Shown here one piece after another: positions 1-6,219 of a stretch of 8,444 bases of DNA. The stretch is taken from positions 1 through 8,444 of the forward strand of contig JBOFWC010000087.1 in the NCBI GenBank assembly GCA_051653405.1, in the 5' to 3' direction. The stretch comes from Proteocatella sp051653405 (GTDB lineage Bacteria > Bacillota > Clostridia > Peptostreptococcales > Filifactoraceae). Below the pieces are notes generated by a model. It was not told the DNA's origin. It saw nothing but the letters and a program-made list of their open reading frames with translations, and searched no databases. The number at the start of each line of letters is the position of its first letter. Position 1 is the stretch's first letter. Position numbers and translations under genes: made by a program.

Positions 1-1090
1 GGATAGGGGTTACGTTTTTGATATTGCCCTCTGCCCTGGTATCCAAAAGCAGTTTTCTCGGCGAAGGCAAGGCTAGCAGTTCCCCGCCGATGCGCTCCAG
101 TTCGGTTGCCCGCTCGTAGCTTTCGGCAATCTGACTGGCAGCGGTTACGGCATTGATCAGACCATAACGGCTGCTGTCTCTTCCCATAAAGAGCTGGCGC
201 AGGACATCCCCGCGCTCATTTTGGTTAAGACTGAATTTATCTGCCAGAATTTCTACGGACTGTACAGGATCATGCTCCAAGGGAATCTGCTTGGCTTCGC
301 GCATTTTATCTACGGTCAGCATGAATTTAGCTTCATCCACAGCGCAGCGAACGGTATCTTGGACTTTCATAAAGAAGGCTTTATCATCCTGGGCCAAGGT
401 TTCATCTGAATAGAGTTCATAAGCGGATTCTTCCCCCTCAAGTTGCCTCCCGACATGGTAACGCTTTTGGGCATAGTCTTTGACAATAAGACCATTTTTA
501 CAGACAAGCCGGTAAATGAGCGGTTCTACCTTCAGGCTCCCAAGGCCGACTTCGCTGTTAGAAATAACAAAGCCAGCCTGGACAACATCACCCACGCTGA
601 CTTCGGCTTTCAACCTTTTATTGATGACTTTCAAATACAAATGGCTATCGGTAACATCGCAGCTTTCAATTTCGGCGCCTTTCATGTCCTGAATGACCGG
701 AAGTACGGCGCTGCAAAGTTCTAAGTGATCGAGCCGGCGGTATCGGTCGGATAAAAAGGCCCGGACATTTCCGTCCATCACCCGGACCATTCTTCGCTCC
801 GGCAGCTTGGTAAACCAGGTGTTAACGTTTTCATCTAGGAGCGGGGCTTCTTCTTGCCTCATTTTTTGGTAGTATCGCAGCGGGATTTGCAGCCTCGATG
901 CAATCTGCTGGTGCGCTAAATCGCTGACCGAAAAGCTCTGCAGCTCGTCTTCTAAAAAGAGAGATAACTTGGTGCCGTTTTTATCTGTTACCATTTCAAG
1001 GCTTCGGGTATCTGCCACAAAGTCCTTTCTTGCCAGCCGCTGGCGCTCAAGTTCTCTTCCTACTGCTTCTAGCGTTCTGCCTTGTTTCAT
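1..1090 (-). CDS. DUF932-family plasmid/phage-type protein, 3' end outside window
   Basis: An unbroken frame of 363 codons runs from ATG 1090-1088 to the left edge with no stop, so the C-terminus is missing. The start is set by GGAGG at 1099-1103, 8 nt upstream. The protein begins MKQGRTLEAVGREL, then RKDFVADTRSLEM, and carries LQIPLRYYQKM, VRVMDGNVRAFLSDRYRRLD and KNGLIVKDYAQKRYHVG. This pattern (substrate-like helix, 'R-A-F-L-S-D-R-Y-R' core, conserved C-K-N-G-L) is that of DUF932 proteins (TIGR03299-like), which sit on plasmids, prophages and conjugative elements. Their biochemical role is not established. The visible length already equals a typical full member, so little is probably missing. 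The gene is richer in G+C than everything to its right. It is separated from the HEPN operon by a same-strand terminator, so it probably has its own promoter in 1091-1144, though no good -35/-10 pair is clear there. Family call is confident; function unknown. Confidence 0.85.
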   Translation of the reverse strand, partial: MKQGRTLEAVGRELERQRLARKDFVADTRSLEMVTDKNGTKLSLFLEDELQSFSVSDLAHQQIASRLQIPLRYYQKMRQEEAPLLDENVNTWFTKLPERRMVRVMDGNVRAFLSDRYRRLDHLELCSAVLPVIQDMKGAEIESCDVTDSHLYLKVINKRLKAEVSVGDVVQAGFVISNSEVGLGSLKVEPLIYRLVCKNGLIVKDYAQKRYHVGRQLEGEESAYELYSDETLAQDDKAFFMKVQDTVRCAVDEAKFMLTVDKMREAKQIPLEHDPVQSVEILADKFSLNQNERGDVLRQLFMGRDSSRYGLINAVTAASQIAESYERATELERIGGELLALPSPRKLLLDTRAEGNIKNVTPI

Positions 1091-1144
1091 GATCTTTTCC
1101 TCCATTTTCTTTTATATGAATTTTAGGGTTCCCTGTTTTGGGCA

Positions 1145-1176
1145 TAAAAATAGGCACAGGCGATTTCGCCTGTGCC
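1145..1176 (-). terminator. Rho-independent terminator, minus strand
   Basis: On the minus strand a perfect 10-11 bp stem (GGCACAGGCG, paired arms at 1153-1163 and 1166-1176, tiny loop) is followed by TATTTTTA at 1145-1152. It lies about 115 nt beyond the stop of the HEPN gene and 60 nt before the DUF932 start. Its simplest role is to end the minus-strand operon, or to attenuate read-through into DUF932. The T-run is interrupted once, so efficiency is uncertain. Confidence 0.7.
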
Positions 1177-1289
1177 AACTCTATGCAGTTATCTACGTTC
1201 CTATGATCCTTTGCAAGGGTTTGCGATATATTCGCAAAGCTGCTTCGGTTCATGATTATAATATATAACTCAACTTTCGATTTATAACA
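1177..1289. other. Gene-free spacer with an inverted repeat
   Basis: This is the rest of the gap between the DUF932 gene and the HEPN gene. It holds a 7-bp inverted repeat, TTTGCGA (1220-1226) and TCGCAAA (1232-1238), around TATAT, with a further GCAAAG/CTTTGC echo at 1210-1216. The A+T-rich stretch 1255-1280 marks the change from the G+C-richer left part to the A+T-rich island. I see no tRNA, convincing promoter or coding frame here. The repeat might be an operator or a recombinase core, but nothing decides this. Confidence 0.35.
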
Positions 1290-2345
1290 CTAAATGTCTT
1301 CAAATACTTGTATAACAACTTCGTGCAATAGTGGTTCTGCAAATTTAGCAACAAACTCCTCATCACTTTGAACCATTACATATTCTCCTATCTTATTATG
1401 GGCAATACAACATCTTACTCTATAAATCCAATAAATTGCAACAGCCAAAATACATTCTTCATAAGTCTTTTTCTTCACAAATTGTCTAACCTGACGCTCA
1501 TCCGCAAAGCCATCCACAGAATCTATGATTTCATTAAAAGAATTATCTTTTAATGGATTATTTTCTTTTCCAAATCTATTAAAAATATTATCTGCAACAG
1601 CCTGGAACGCTTTAACTTCATTTAATTTCTTCGCTATACTACCTATTTTTTTACAGTTATCTAAAGTAATTATTTTCTTTAAACGTTCCATATCTTCTCG
1701 TTTATAATTTTTTAAAATTTCTCCAACACCTAATAAATCATCACCTAATTGTTTTATCGCTTCAACTAAATGATAATCAAAATGGAGTTCTAATAAGTGA
1801 TAGTATTTTAAGTATCTTTCGAACGCATACGGCTCATTAATTGCCCTTAAACAATTCCCCGAATGATATATTGAAGGTAATTTTATTTTTCTCACACATA
1901 TATACGCTTCTTCTAAATGTTTTGGTGGCACGATTTCAAGGCCATGACTAAACCGTCCCCACAGTGGAGCTGTACTATAATAATTATCCATATAGTCATC
2001 ATAGCAATCAACTTTTAATACAACATAATGGTTATTGATCTGACTATTTATAGTTTCTTCTATTTCTAGTTCTGCAAGAAATGCCACATATTGATAAATT
2101 GTTAATTCATTAATATTTCTATTGATATTAGAAGAAAAACATAACATTCCTAAAAAATTACCATCACTATCCTTAATTTCTATATCATCTTCTTGAATAT
2201 ATACTTGAGATACACATTTAACAGCGAGTGCAATTAACTCATTTACAACCAATTGTCCCTTATATTCGCTAGCAGATGTTACTTCTCTAGTTAAATAACA
2301 ATATTGTCCATCCTCTCTAAGAAGAGTCAATTTCTGAAAATCCAC
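1290..2345 (-). CDS. HEPN-type putative RNase, second gene of DGQHR-like operon
   Basis: A protein of 351 residues if started at GTG 2345-2343. An earlier in-frame GTG at 2369 exists, but GGAGG inside the last codons of the upstream gene lies 7 nt before the 2345 start, and that start sits just 2 nt after the upstream TAA (2350-2348). This is typical translational coupling. The N-terminal half is not recognised. The C-terminal helical part contains the stretch IYRVRCCIAHNKIGEY with R309, R311 and H316. This fits the R-x4-6-H motif of HEPN ribonucleases, in which two such sites meet in a dimer. HEPN proteins are common effectors in abortive infection and toxin systems, and the same fold can also be a non-catalytic partner. 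There is no signal peptide or membrane segment, so it is probably cytoplasmic. The HEPN call rests on one motif and its C-terminal helical context. Alternative: an uncharacterised structural protein with a chance R-x4-H. Confidence 0.6.
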   Translation of the reverse strand: MDFQKLTLLREDGQYCYLTREVTSASEYKGQLVVNELIALAVKCVSQVYIQEDDIEIKDSDGNFLGMLCFSSNINRNINELTIYQYVAFLAELEIEETINSQINNHYVVLKVDCYDDYMDNYYSTAPLWGRFSHGLEIVPPKHLEEAYICVRKIKLPSIYHSGNCLRAINEPYAFERYLKYYHLLELHFDYHLVEAIKQLGDDLLGVGEILKNYKREDMERLKKIITLDNCKKIGSIAKKLNEVKAFQAVADNIFNRFGKENNPLKDNSFNEIIDSVDGFADERQVRQFVKKKTYEECILAVAIYWIYRVRCCIAHNKIGEYVMVQSDEEFVAKFAEPLLHEVVIQVFEDI

Positions 2346-2347
2346 TA

Positions 2348-3484
2348 TTACGCCTCCGTTTTCCAACACTCAGCTAAACTTTTCTCTCCTTCTTCTCTGA
2401 AAAACTCTTTAAATCCGGCAGTTAAAAGTTTGCGCGTTGCATGCCCAACATTTTGTTTTTTTGAATTTATGCCTGGCAAAATCAGATGTAACGCCTTTAA
2501 TCCAAAAGGATCGTCCTCCCGATTTTCTTGCATGCCACGTAATAAAGATCCGAGCGCCTTATGAATTCTCTCCACCCGATTATTATTAGACCCAAAATCT
2601 CCAATCGCAGCAAAAAAAGAATTTATTACATTTTCCTGTGCAATCCAATTCGGCCATTCTACATTATCATTACAACTATGATACAATTCTGTATAAATCT
2701 TATAAGCTTCATTATCAATATCCGTTAACAATTTTAAATAAAGTGTAAACTCCTCAAACTGTCTGCCTAACTTATCTTCATCAAAATCAAAAACGCTATC
2801 TTCAACTAGCTGTCTTGCAATAATATTTTCTCTTTCAATTTCTGGACTTTTGCTCAAAAAACTTTGATAAGCTGTTGCCATTCTATCAAGTGGATACTTT
2901 CCTGCTCTGCTTCGCCGAGTCCCCTCTCTTTCAGCATAAATTTTAAGATTAGGAATAGTCCCTTCTAATTTTTCTCTCAAAGTAGTAAAAAGCAATTCCA
3001 CTTGATGTCTCATTGACATCGGTTTTTGCCCCGCGTTCAGTACAATTAAACGATAAATTAAATGTTTGACTTCTTTTTCTAACCAAAACTCCAATAGTAC
3101 TTCTTGCTCAGGTGGAAAATTCACCCCTGCATCCTTCAAGTCTTTTATAATAAACGTTCTTTGCAATCCATCTAATATATTTACTCTTTCAGGATAGGCT
3201 AGCCTATTCCCTAATTCAAGAGTGTCATTCTTCGCTATAAATCCCAATAATTCATCTACAAAATCAGGTTTTACAGCTAATGTAATCGTAGGCAACAGTC
3301 CACCGTTTTTAATATCGTCACTCATTCGATGATATGCTTTATGTTTTTGTCGCTTACGTTGAATTTCAAACTCATCAAAATTCGTACCCACCAAAATTAA
3401 ATAATCATTAATGCTTGCTTGTGCATAAACCACTTGCGTATTAGTTCTAAAATCTTTAGTCAAACCTATTACTTTAATAGCCAT
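2348..3484 (-). CDS. DGQHR/DndB-like (ParB-related) protein, first gene of operon
   Basis: A protein of 378 residues. ATG 3484-3482 is preceded by AGGTG with 5 nt spacing. Residues 43-75 (RKRQKHKAYHRMSDDIKNGG, then LLPTITLAV) resemble the ParB/DndB-type segment that sets preferred positions and a hydrophobic strand. Residues 103-109 read ILDGLQR, a variant of the DGQHR/DGQQR motif that defines DndB-like and DUF262-like proteins. Residues 145-160 (RLIVLNAGQKPMSMRH) match the following 'LN-x-G-Q-x-x-S' element of those families. DndB proteins regulate or sense DNA phosphorothioation genes; other DGQHR proteins sit in restriction and abortive-infection loci. No dndACDE or ssp genes are nearby, so it is not a standard Dnd locus. 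The next gene starts 2 nt after its stop, so the two products likely work together, possibly as sensor/inhibitor and nuclease. Motif assignment is fair; function is inference. Confidence 0.65.
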   Translation of the reverse strand: MAIKVIGLTKDFRTNTQVVYAQASINDYLILVGTNFDEFEIQRKRQKHKAYHRMSDDIKNGGLLPTITLAVKPDFVDELLGFIAKNDTLELGNRLAYPERVNILDGLQRTFIIKDLKDAGVNFPPEQEVLLEFWLEKEVKHLIYRLIVLNAGQKPMSMRHQVELLFTTLREKLEGTIPNLKIYAEREGTRRSRAGKYPLDRMATAYQSFLSKSPEIERENIIARQLVEDSVFDFDEDKLGRQFEEFTLYLKLLTDIDNEAYKIYTELYHSCNDNVEWPNWIAQENVINSFFAAIGDFGSNNNRVERIHKALGSLLRGMQENREDDPFGLKALHLILPGINSKKQNVGHATRKLLTAGFKEFFREEGEKSLAECWKTEA

Positions 3485-3519
3485 TTAATCACCTCAAAAT
3501 TTATATTAATTATAAAAGT

Positions 3520-3525
3520 ATTATA
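3520..3525 (-). promoter_or_regulatory. Extended -10 promoter of DGQHR-like/HEPN operon
   Basis: The minus strand reads TGTTATAAT: a perfect TATAAT (3520-3525) preceded by TG at the extended -10 position. The hexamer 17 nt upstream (GCACCT at 3543-3548) is a poor -35, which an extended -10 often compensates. The predicted transcript starts about 30 nt before the ATG at 3484. The box overlaps a palindrome described separately. Confidence 0.5.
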
Positions 3526-3543
3526 ACATACCAACATGTTATA
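3522..3543. promoter_or_regulatory. Operator-like palindrome over the operon -10 box
   Basis: A perfect inverted repeat: arms TATAACAT (3522-3529) and ATGTTATA (3536-3543), with a 6-nt centre ACCAAC. One arm covers four bases of the predicted -10 box and the other reaches the -35 position. This geometry is typical of a repressor operator and suggests autoregulation, for example by the DGQHR-like protein. No T-run follows on either strand, so it is not a terminator. No other helix-turn-helix candidate is visible in the window. Confidence 0.5.
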
Positions 3544-3593
3544 GGTGCTTTAAACAAAAAGGATATCACTAAAAACACATTATTTTTAACTTT

Positions 3594-4568
3594 TTATGTC
3601 CCAATAGATTTTAGGATACTATTATAGGCACTTTTTTGACAACAATAATGGACCTCCGTTTTAATCCCTATATAATAATAAACAGCTTTTATTTTTTTGT
3701 AAAAATTCAAATCACATGTTATAAATATATCGCAATATGATCCATATATTGCATGAGAAACATCATGTATACTAGACACTGCTTTATTATAATCTTTTTC
3801 ACTCCTATATCCATTAACATTTAAAATTTCAAACAATCCCTCAAAAGCTAACTCCATCTCATGCCTTAAATATTTTCTATCTTTAAGCAAAAAAGGTTTT
3901 AAACGAAAATCCTTAGATATTTCAGTGTATGAATTATTCAAATCCTTTTTTTTATTTATTTTCTTATTTATATCTTCTATATATTCGATAATCTTATTTT
4001 CATTAAAATCACGAATTGATTCTTGAATATATTTATTATTCCATATATCTTCTTCATTTAAATTAGGAATATTCATGATAGTTTTGTCATCTTTTCTTGT
4101 TTGCCTTATTTTTTGCGCGCTATCATAAATTTCCCTTCCTCGCAAATTAATTATATCTGTTGTGTCCTCACCAGCAACTCGTCCAAAGCAATCAAGTGTA
4201 GATTCAATTATTTCCCAATTTATACTTCCATATGAAAAAAACGCTGGTAAAATGTCTTTTTTCCCTGTAATTAATTCTATACACTTCATCAAAGATATTA
4301 AATGATCTATATTATTTTTAATAGGATACCCCTTTAAAACCAAAAATAATTGTACTAATTCTTTCAATTTATTATCATGAAAATTACATTTTCTTTTAAC
4401 ATCCGACTTTACTAATATCGCTTTATATTTTTTAAATATTTCCTCAATATGCGCCGGGCTATAATAATATGTATAATTTTTTTTAATACTACATAAATAT
4501 TCAAATATCTCTTTACTGCTTTCTGCTAATATAAAAACATTGTGATCTAAATATACTTTTTTTTTCAT
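3594..4568 (-). CDS. PIN-like domain putative nuclease
   Basis: A protein of 324 residues started at ATG 4568-4566. AAGGA lies about 9 nt upstream, while the longer frame from GTG 4586 lacks any ribosome binding site. It opens KKKVYLDHNVFIL, a PIN-type first strand with D8 and N10, and continues with YYYSPAHIEEI (acidic E42/E43). It ends with IHDVSHAIYGSYCDIFITCDLNFYKK, holding D269, H272, D280 and D286. An early D, a helix E, then 'D-x-x-H ... D-I-F-I-T-C-D' near the C-terminus is the layout of PIN-like ribonucleases, with a large helical insert (residues ~55-260) of unknown role. Such genes occur in toxin and defence loci. No small antitoxin gene adjoins it. It lies 110 nt upstream of the DGQHR-like gene on the same strand, but that operon has its own promoter. 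No terminator is seen between them, so read-through is possible. Catalysis is inferred from motifs. Confidence 0.6.
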   Translation of the reverse strand: MKKKVYLDHNVFILAESSKEIFEYLCSIKKNYTYYYSPAHIEEIFKKYKAILVKSDVKRKCNFHDNKLKELVQLFLVLKGYPIKNNIDHLISLMKCIELITGKKDILPAFFSYGSINWEIIESTLDCFGRVAGEDTTDIINLRGREIYDSAQKIRQTRKDDKTIMNIPNLNEEDIWNNKYIQESIRDFNENKIIEYIEDINKKINKKKDLNNSYTEISKDFRLKPFLLKDRKYLRHEMELAFEGLFEILNVNGYRSEKDYNKAVSSIHDVSHAIYGSYCDIFITCDLNFYKKIKAVYYYIGIKTEVHYCCQKSAYNSILKSIGT

Positions 4569-4678
4569 ATTCAATATTCCTTCCACCTAGAATTTTCTTT
4601 ACAAACACACTTAATTCATTAAAAACACATTAAAATTTTACAAATTTGACATATAAGAAAAACACCCAACCCTGTAAA

Positions 4679-4707
4679 AATATAGTAATAAACATGTAGA
4701 AGCACAA
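4679..4707 (-). promoter_or_regulatory. Candidate promoter of the PIN-like gene
   Basis: On the minus strand TTGTGC (4702-4707) and TATATT (4679-4684) are separated by exactly 17 nt. Transcription would start about 100 nt before the ATG at 4568. The region is very A+T-rich, so a chance match is possible. Confidence 0.35.
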
Positions 4708-4755
4708 TCCATAACATATTATCATGCAATTGATTTTGAGTTACTTCTTCATTAT

Positions 4756-4825
4756 TTATCCAATTAATCGAATATAATCCCACTGCAACGCTGCTACACA
4801 TTCCATAATAAAACAAGTATTTCAA
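4756..4825 (-). pseudogene. Remnant of the 3' end of a fic gene
   Basis: Read on the minus strand, positions 4812-4759 give FIMECVAALQWDYIRLIG followed by TAA (4758-4756). The intact Fic protein at 7832-8444 ends FIMERVVEAQRDYIRLIG then TGA. By hand comparison 13 of 18 residues match, and the 57 nt align without gaps with about 46 identities. Blocks of 17 nt (4763-4779 vs 7839-7855) and 12 nt (4801-4812 vs 7877-7888) are identical and equally spaced. Upstream (4813-4825) weak similarity continues but a frameshift and stop appear, and homology ends where the IS30 remnant begins. It is therefore the tail of a second, diverged fic gene, not a recent copy. A 68-codon frame with a TTG start across it (4619-4825) is in another frame and is not a gene. 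Confidence 0.8.
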
Positions 4826-4832
4826 CCTATAT

Positions 4833-4990
4833 GGAAAAATTCGCTTAACGTAATATTTTTCCGATTCTTACTATTCCTTGCAACATAGAATAAAAGGACT
4901 ATTGAGGAAATTTTAATCCCAAGAAAACCGATTTAGCCTTAATTGCCAAGGATGAGCTTATTAAGAATTATTGCACTTGAATTGACAATT
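4833..4990 (+). mobile_element. Decayed 3' part of an IS30-family transposase
   Basis: Plus-strand positions 4854-4913 read YFSDSYYSLQHRIKGLLRKF in one frame, which fits the IS30 C-terminal pattern 'YFaDpYxSwQRGxNEN-NGLLRxF' with several residues lost. After a one-base shift, 4918-4968 reads PKKTDLALIAKDELIKN, the next IS30 segment ('PKGTDFs...eeL'). After another shift, 4970-4990 reads IALELTI, like an IS30 terminus overlapping the inverted repeat. The usual 'NNRPRK...' part is deleted. Just upstream, TATGGAAAAATTCGC recalls the N-G-K-E-F-A motif, again with deletion. At least two frameshifts and two internal deletions make it non-functional. It abuts the fic remnant on its left and the DUF6602 stop on its right, so an IS30 insertion and later decay probably shaped this junction. 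Confidence 0.7.
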
Positions 4991-5000
4991 AGTTTTAACT

Positions 5001-5867
5001 TCATCTAAGTTTTGATAATTTTATGCTACCTAAGTTTGTATTAGGATTTCTTCTAGAAGGAAATCCTGTAAAACCAGGTCTTGTAGTACTATTTCGAGAA
5101 GAATCATAATACACGCTAAGTATCCCCGTAAGTAAAAATTGAAAACCCAAATGCTGTTCATCTTTATTATGTTCAAAAAAAATATATTCAGCATCAAATT
5201 TACCCGAAGTTGGCTTTTTTTTAAAAATACTCCATCTATTAAAGTCACCAATATACCCAATTGTTTCATCAAATGTATCTGTTGTTTTTGAGTAACATTC
5301 GGATATTTTTTCAAAAATCCACTTTTCAGTAGATTTTTTTTGTTTTTTAAAAGAATTCATTGATACTAATGCTAAATAAGGACCTCTCAACGGTTGGTTT
5401 TGATTATCAATGCATCGACATAATTTTGCTGCATTTTTCAGAGCAATCAGTTCATTTTTTATATCTACTTCATGTAACGTTTTTTTGACCGAAATAATCC
5501 CTAAGACCCCTTCCGGCGGAACAATTACACTATCCCCAAATCTTTGGAAAACCGGATACATTGAGCTATCATATATAAGTATATCTAGTTGCGTTGAATG
5601 ACTATCTTTTTCTTTTTTTCTAGTGCGAGAATCTACACCCGTCTTTACCGCTGGTCTTAAAATAAAGCCAGTCAACACTTCTATATTACGCGGCAAATAA
5701 CGTTTCAAATATTCCTTAATAAGCATTTCAACATATCGTCCATCTTCACCTGTATGAGCAGCTCCTTGAGTTATGCTGGAAGGTATCAATGTTTGAAACT
5801 GCAAATATGTATCAAGTAATGCTTTCATTTCATTCGACCAGTATTTTTGTATTCTTTTCCCATCCAT
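5001..5867 (-). CDS. DUF6602 domain protein, PD-(D/E)XK nuclease-like
   Basis: A protein of 288 residues. ATG 5867-5865 is preceded by GTGGTGA with 6 nt spacing. Residues 34-50 (QGAAHTGEDGRYVEMLI) carry the family's 'G-E-x-G-R-x-x-E' motif. Residues 91-100 (STQLDILIYD) give the strand with D95, and 118-131 (PPEGVLGIISVKKTL) give E119 and K128. This order (E47, D95, E119, x-V-K) is that of DUF6602 proteins, whose core resembles a restriction-endonuclease fold. The position two before K128 is serine (S126) where the classical motif has E/D, so activity is uncertain; E119 might take its place, or the protein may only bind. The tail (residues ~260-288: TTRPGFTGFPSRRNPN...) is basic and probably disordered, ending 10 nt from the IS30 debris. 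It is divergent from the nuclease-helicase gene and may form a two-gene module with it. Its promoter is not resolved. Confidence 0.75.
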   Translation of the reverse strand: MDGKRIQKYWSNEMKALLDTYLQFQTLIPSSITQGAAHTGEDGRYVEMLIKEYLKRYLPRNIEVLTGFILRPAVKTGVDSRTRKKEKDSHSTQLDILIYDSSMYPVFQRFGDSVIVPPEGVLGIISVKKTLHEVDIKNELIALKNAAKLCRCIDNQNQPLRGPYLALVSMNSFKKQKKSTEKWIFEKISECYSKTTDTFDETIGYIGDFNRWSIFKKKPTSGKFDAEYIFFEHNKDEQHLGFQFLLTGILSVYYDSSRNSTTRPGFTGFPSRRNPNTNLGSIKLSKLR

Positions 5868-6078
5868 TAAAAATCACCACAATTCCCAATAAATTTCAAT
5901 ATTTCATTCAATTCCACTATTTTCCCACACATTTTCACTTTATATTTTCCCTTCTAAAAAAACAACCATTTAATCACTTATTATATTTTTAATATCATCG
6001 TTATTTTAAATTCTAAAATTCTTATTTTATATCACCTTCAGAAGCTTTTATCCCCCCCCCCCTTTTTTTCCACAGCGC
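5868..6078. other. Divergent intergenic region, left part
   Basis: A strongly A+T-rich gap between the divergent DUF6602 and helicase genes, with no coding frame I can support. It contains a direct repeat TATTTTCCC (5918-5926 and 5943-5951, 25 nt apart). A TATAAT on the minus strand (5980-5985) could serve DUF6602, but the hexamer 17 nt away is TAAAAT, not a -35. A homopolymer tract, listed separately, lies at 6052-6069. The short block 6071-6084 (CACAGCGCCTGACA) is richer in G+C than its surroundings and may be a residue of another sequence. Confidence 0.4.
6052..6069. repeat. C11-T7 homopolymer tract upstream of helicase promoter
   Basis: Eleven C followed by seven T, ending 9 nt before the predicted -35 box (6079). 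Runs this long are prone to slipped-strand length change, and just upstream of a promoter they can switch expression (phase variation). On the minus strand the G-run lies inside a short open stretch that ends at a TAA near 6030, with no start codon and no recognisable product. The length could also be a sequencing error. Confidence 0.6.
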
Positions 6079-6107
6079 CTGACAGTTATATCTTTACATG
6101 TTATAAT
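6079..6107 (+). promoter_or_regulatory. Sigma-70-type promoter of nuclease-helicase gene
   Basis: CTGACA (6079-6084, one mismatch to TTGACA), a 17-nt spacer, then a perfect TATAAT (6102-6107). Transcription would start near 6114, leaving a leader of about 105 nt before the ATG at 6220. In this leader an imperfect inverted repeat, ATATGCAA (6146-6153) with TTGCA-AATAT (6156-6165), may be an operator. Confidence 0.65.
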
Positions 6108-6204
6108 TAGACTTAATAAAAATTATCGATGATACATATCTACCAATATGCAAAATTGCAAATATCTTCCTTATTAGGCATAACTAGTTTTTTATTCTTT
6201 TACG

Positions 6205-6209
6205 AGGAG
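6205..6209 (+). promoter_or_regulatory. Ribosome binding site that decides the helicase start
   Basis: AGGAG at 6205-6209 lies only 1 nt before the first ATG (6211) but 10 nt before the next in-frame ATG (6220). One nucleotide is too short for initiation, so 6220 is preferred and the protein loses three residues compared with the longest frame. Confidence 0.6.
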
Positions 6210-6219
6210 TATGAATACC

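Noticed and set aside
1047..1253. Minus-strand frame of 68 codons just before the DUF932 gene
   Set aside because: It runs through the terminator hairpin and overlaps the DUF932 start; no ribosome binding site and no recognisable motif.
221..1268. Plus-strand frames opposite the DUF932 gene
   Set aside because: They are antisense to a well-supported family protein and lack ribosome binding sites.
2348..3484. Standard DndB of a phosphorothioation locus
   Set aside because: The motif is DGLQR rather than DGQHR, and no dndA, C, D or E gene is in the window; only a related-family label is justified.
4619..4825. Minus-strand frame of 68 codons with two hydrophobic stretches, looking like a small membrane protein
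   Set aside because: It starts at TTG with no usable ribosome binding site, and it overlaps, in another frame, the fic remnant whose translation matches a real protein. The hydrophobicity comes from A+T-rich DNA.
4833..4862. Inverted repeat GGAAAAAT/ATTTTTCC as a hairpin or operator
   Set aside because: It lies inside the IS30 transposase remnant and is better explained as decayed coding sequence.
5030..5314. Second minus-strand frame inside DUF6602
   Set aside because: It is an alternative frame within the DUF6602 coding sequence, without a ribosome binding site or motif.
5789..5992. Plus-strand frame across the DUF6602 start
   Set aside because: Phe/His-rich low-complexity translation of A+T-rich DNA, antisense to the DUF6602 start region.
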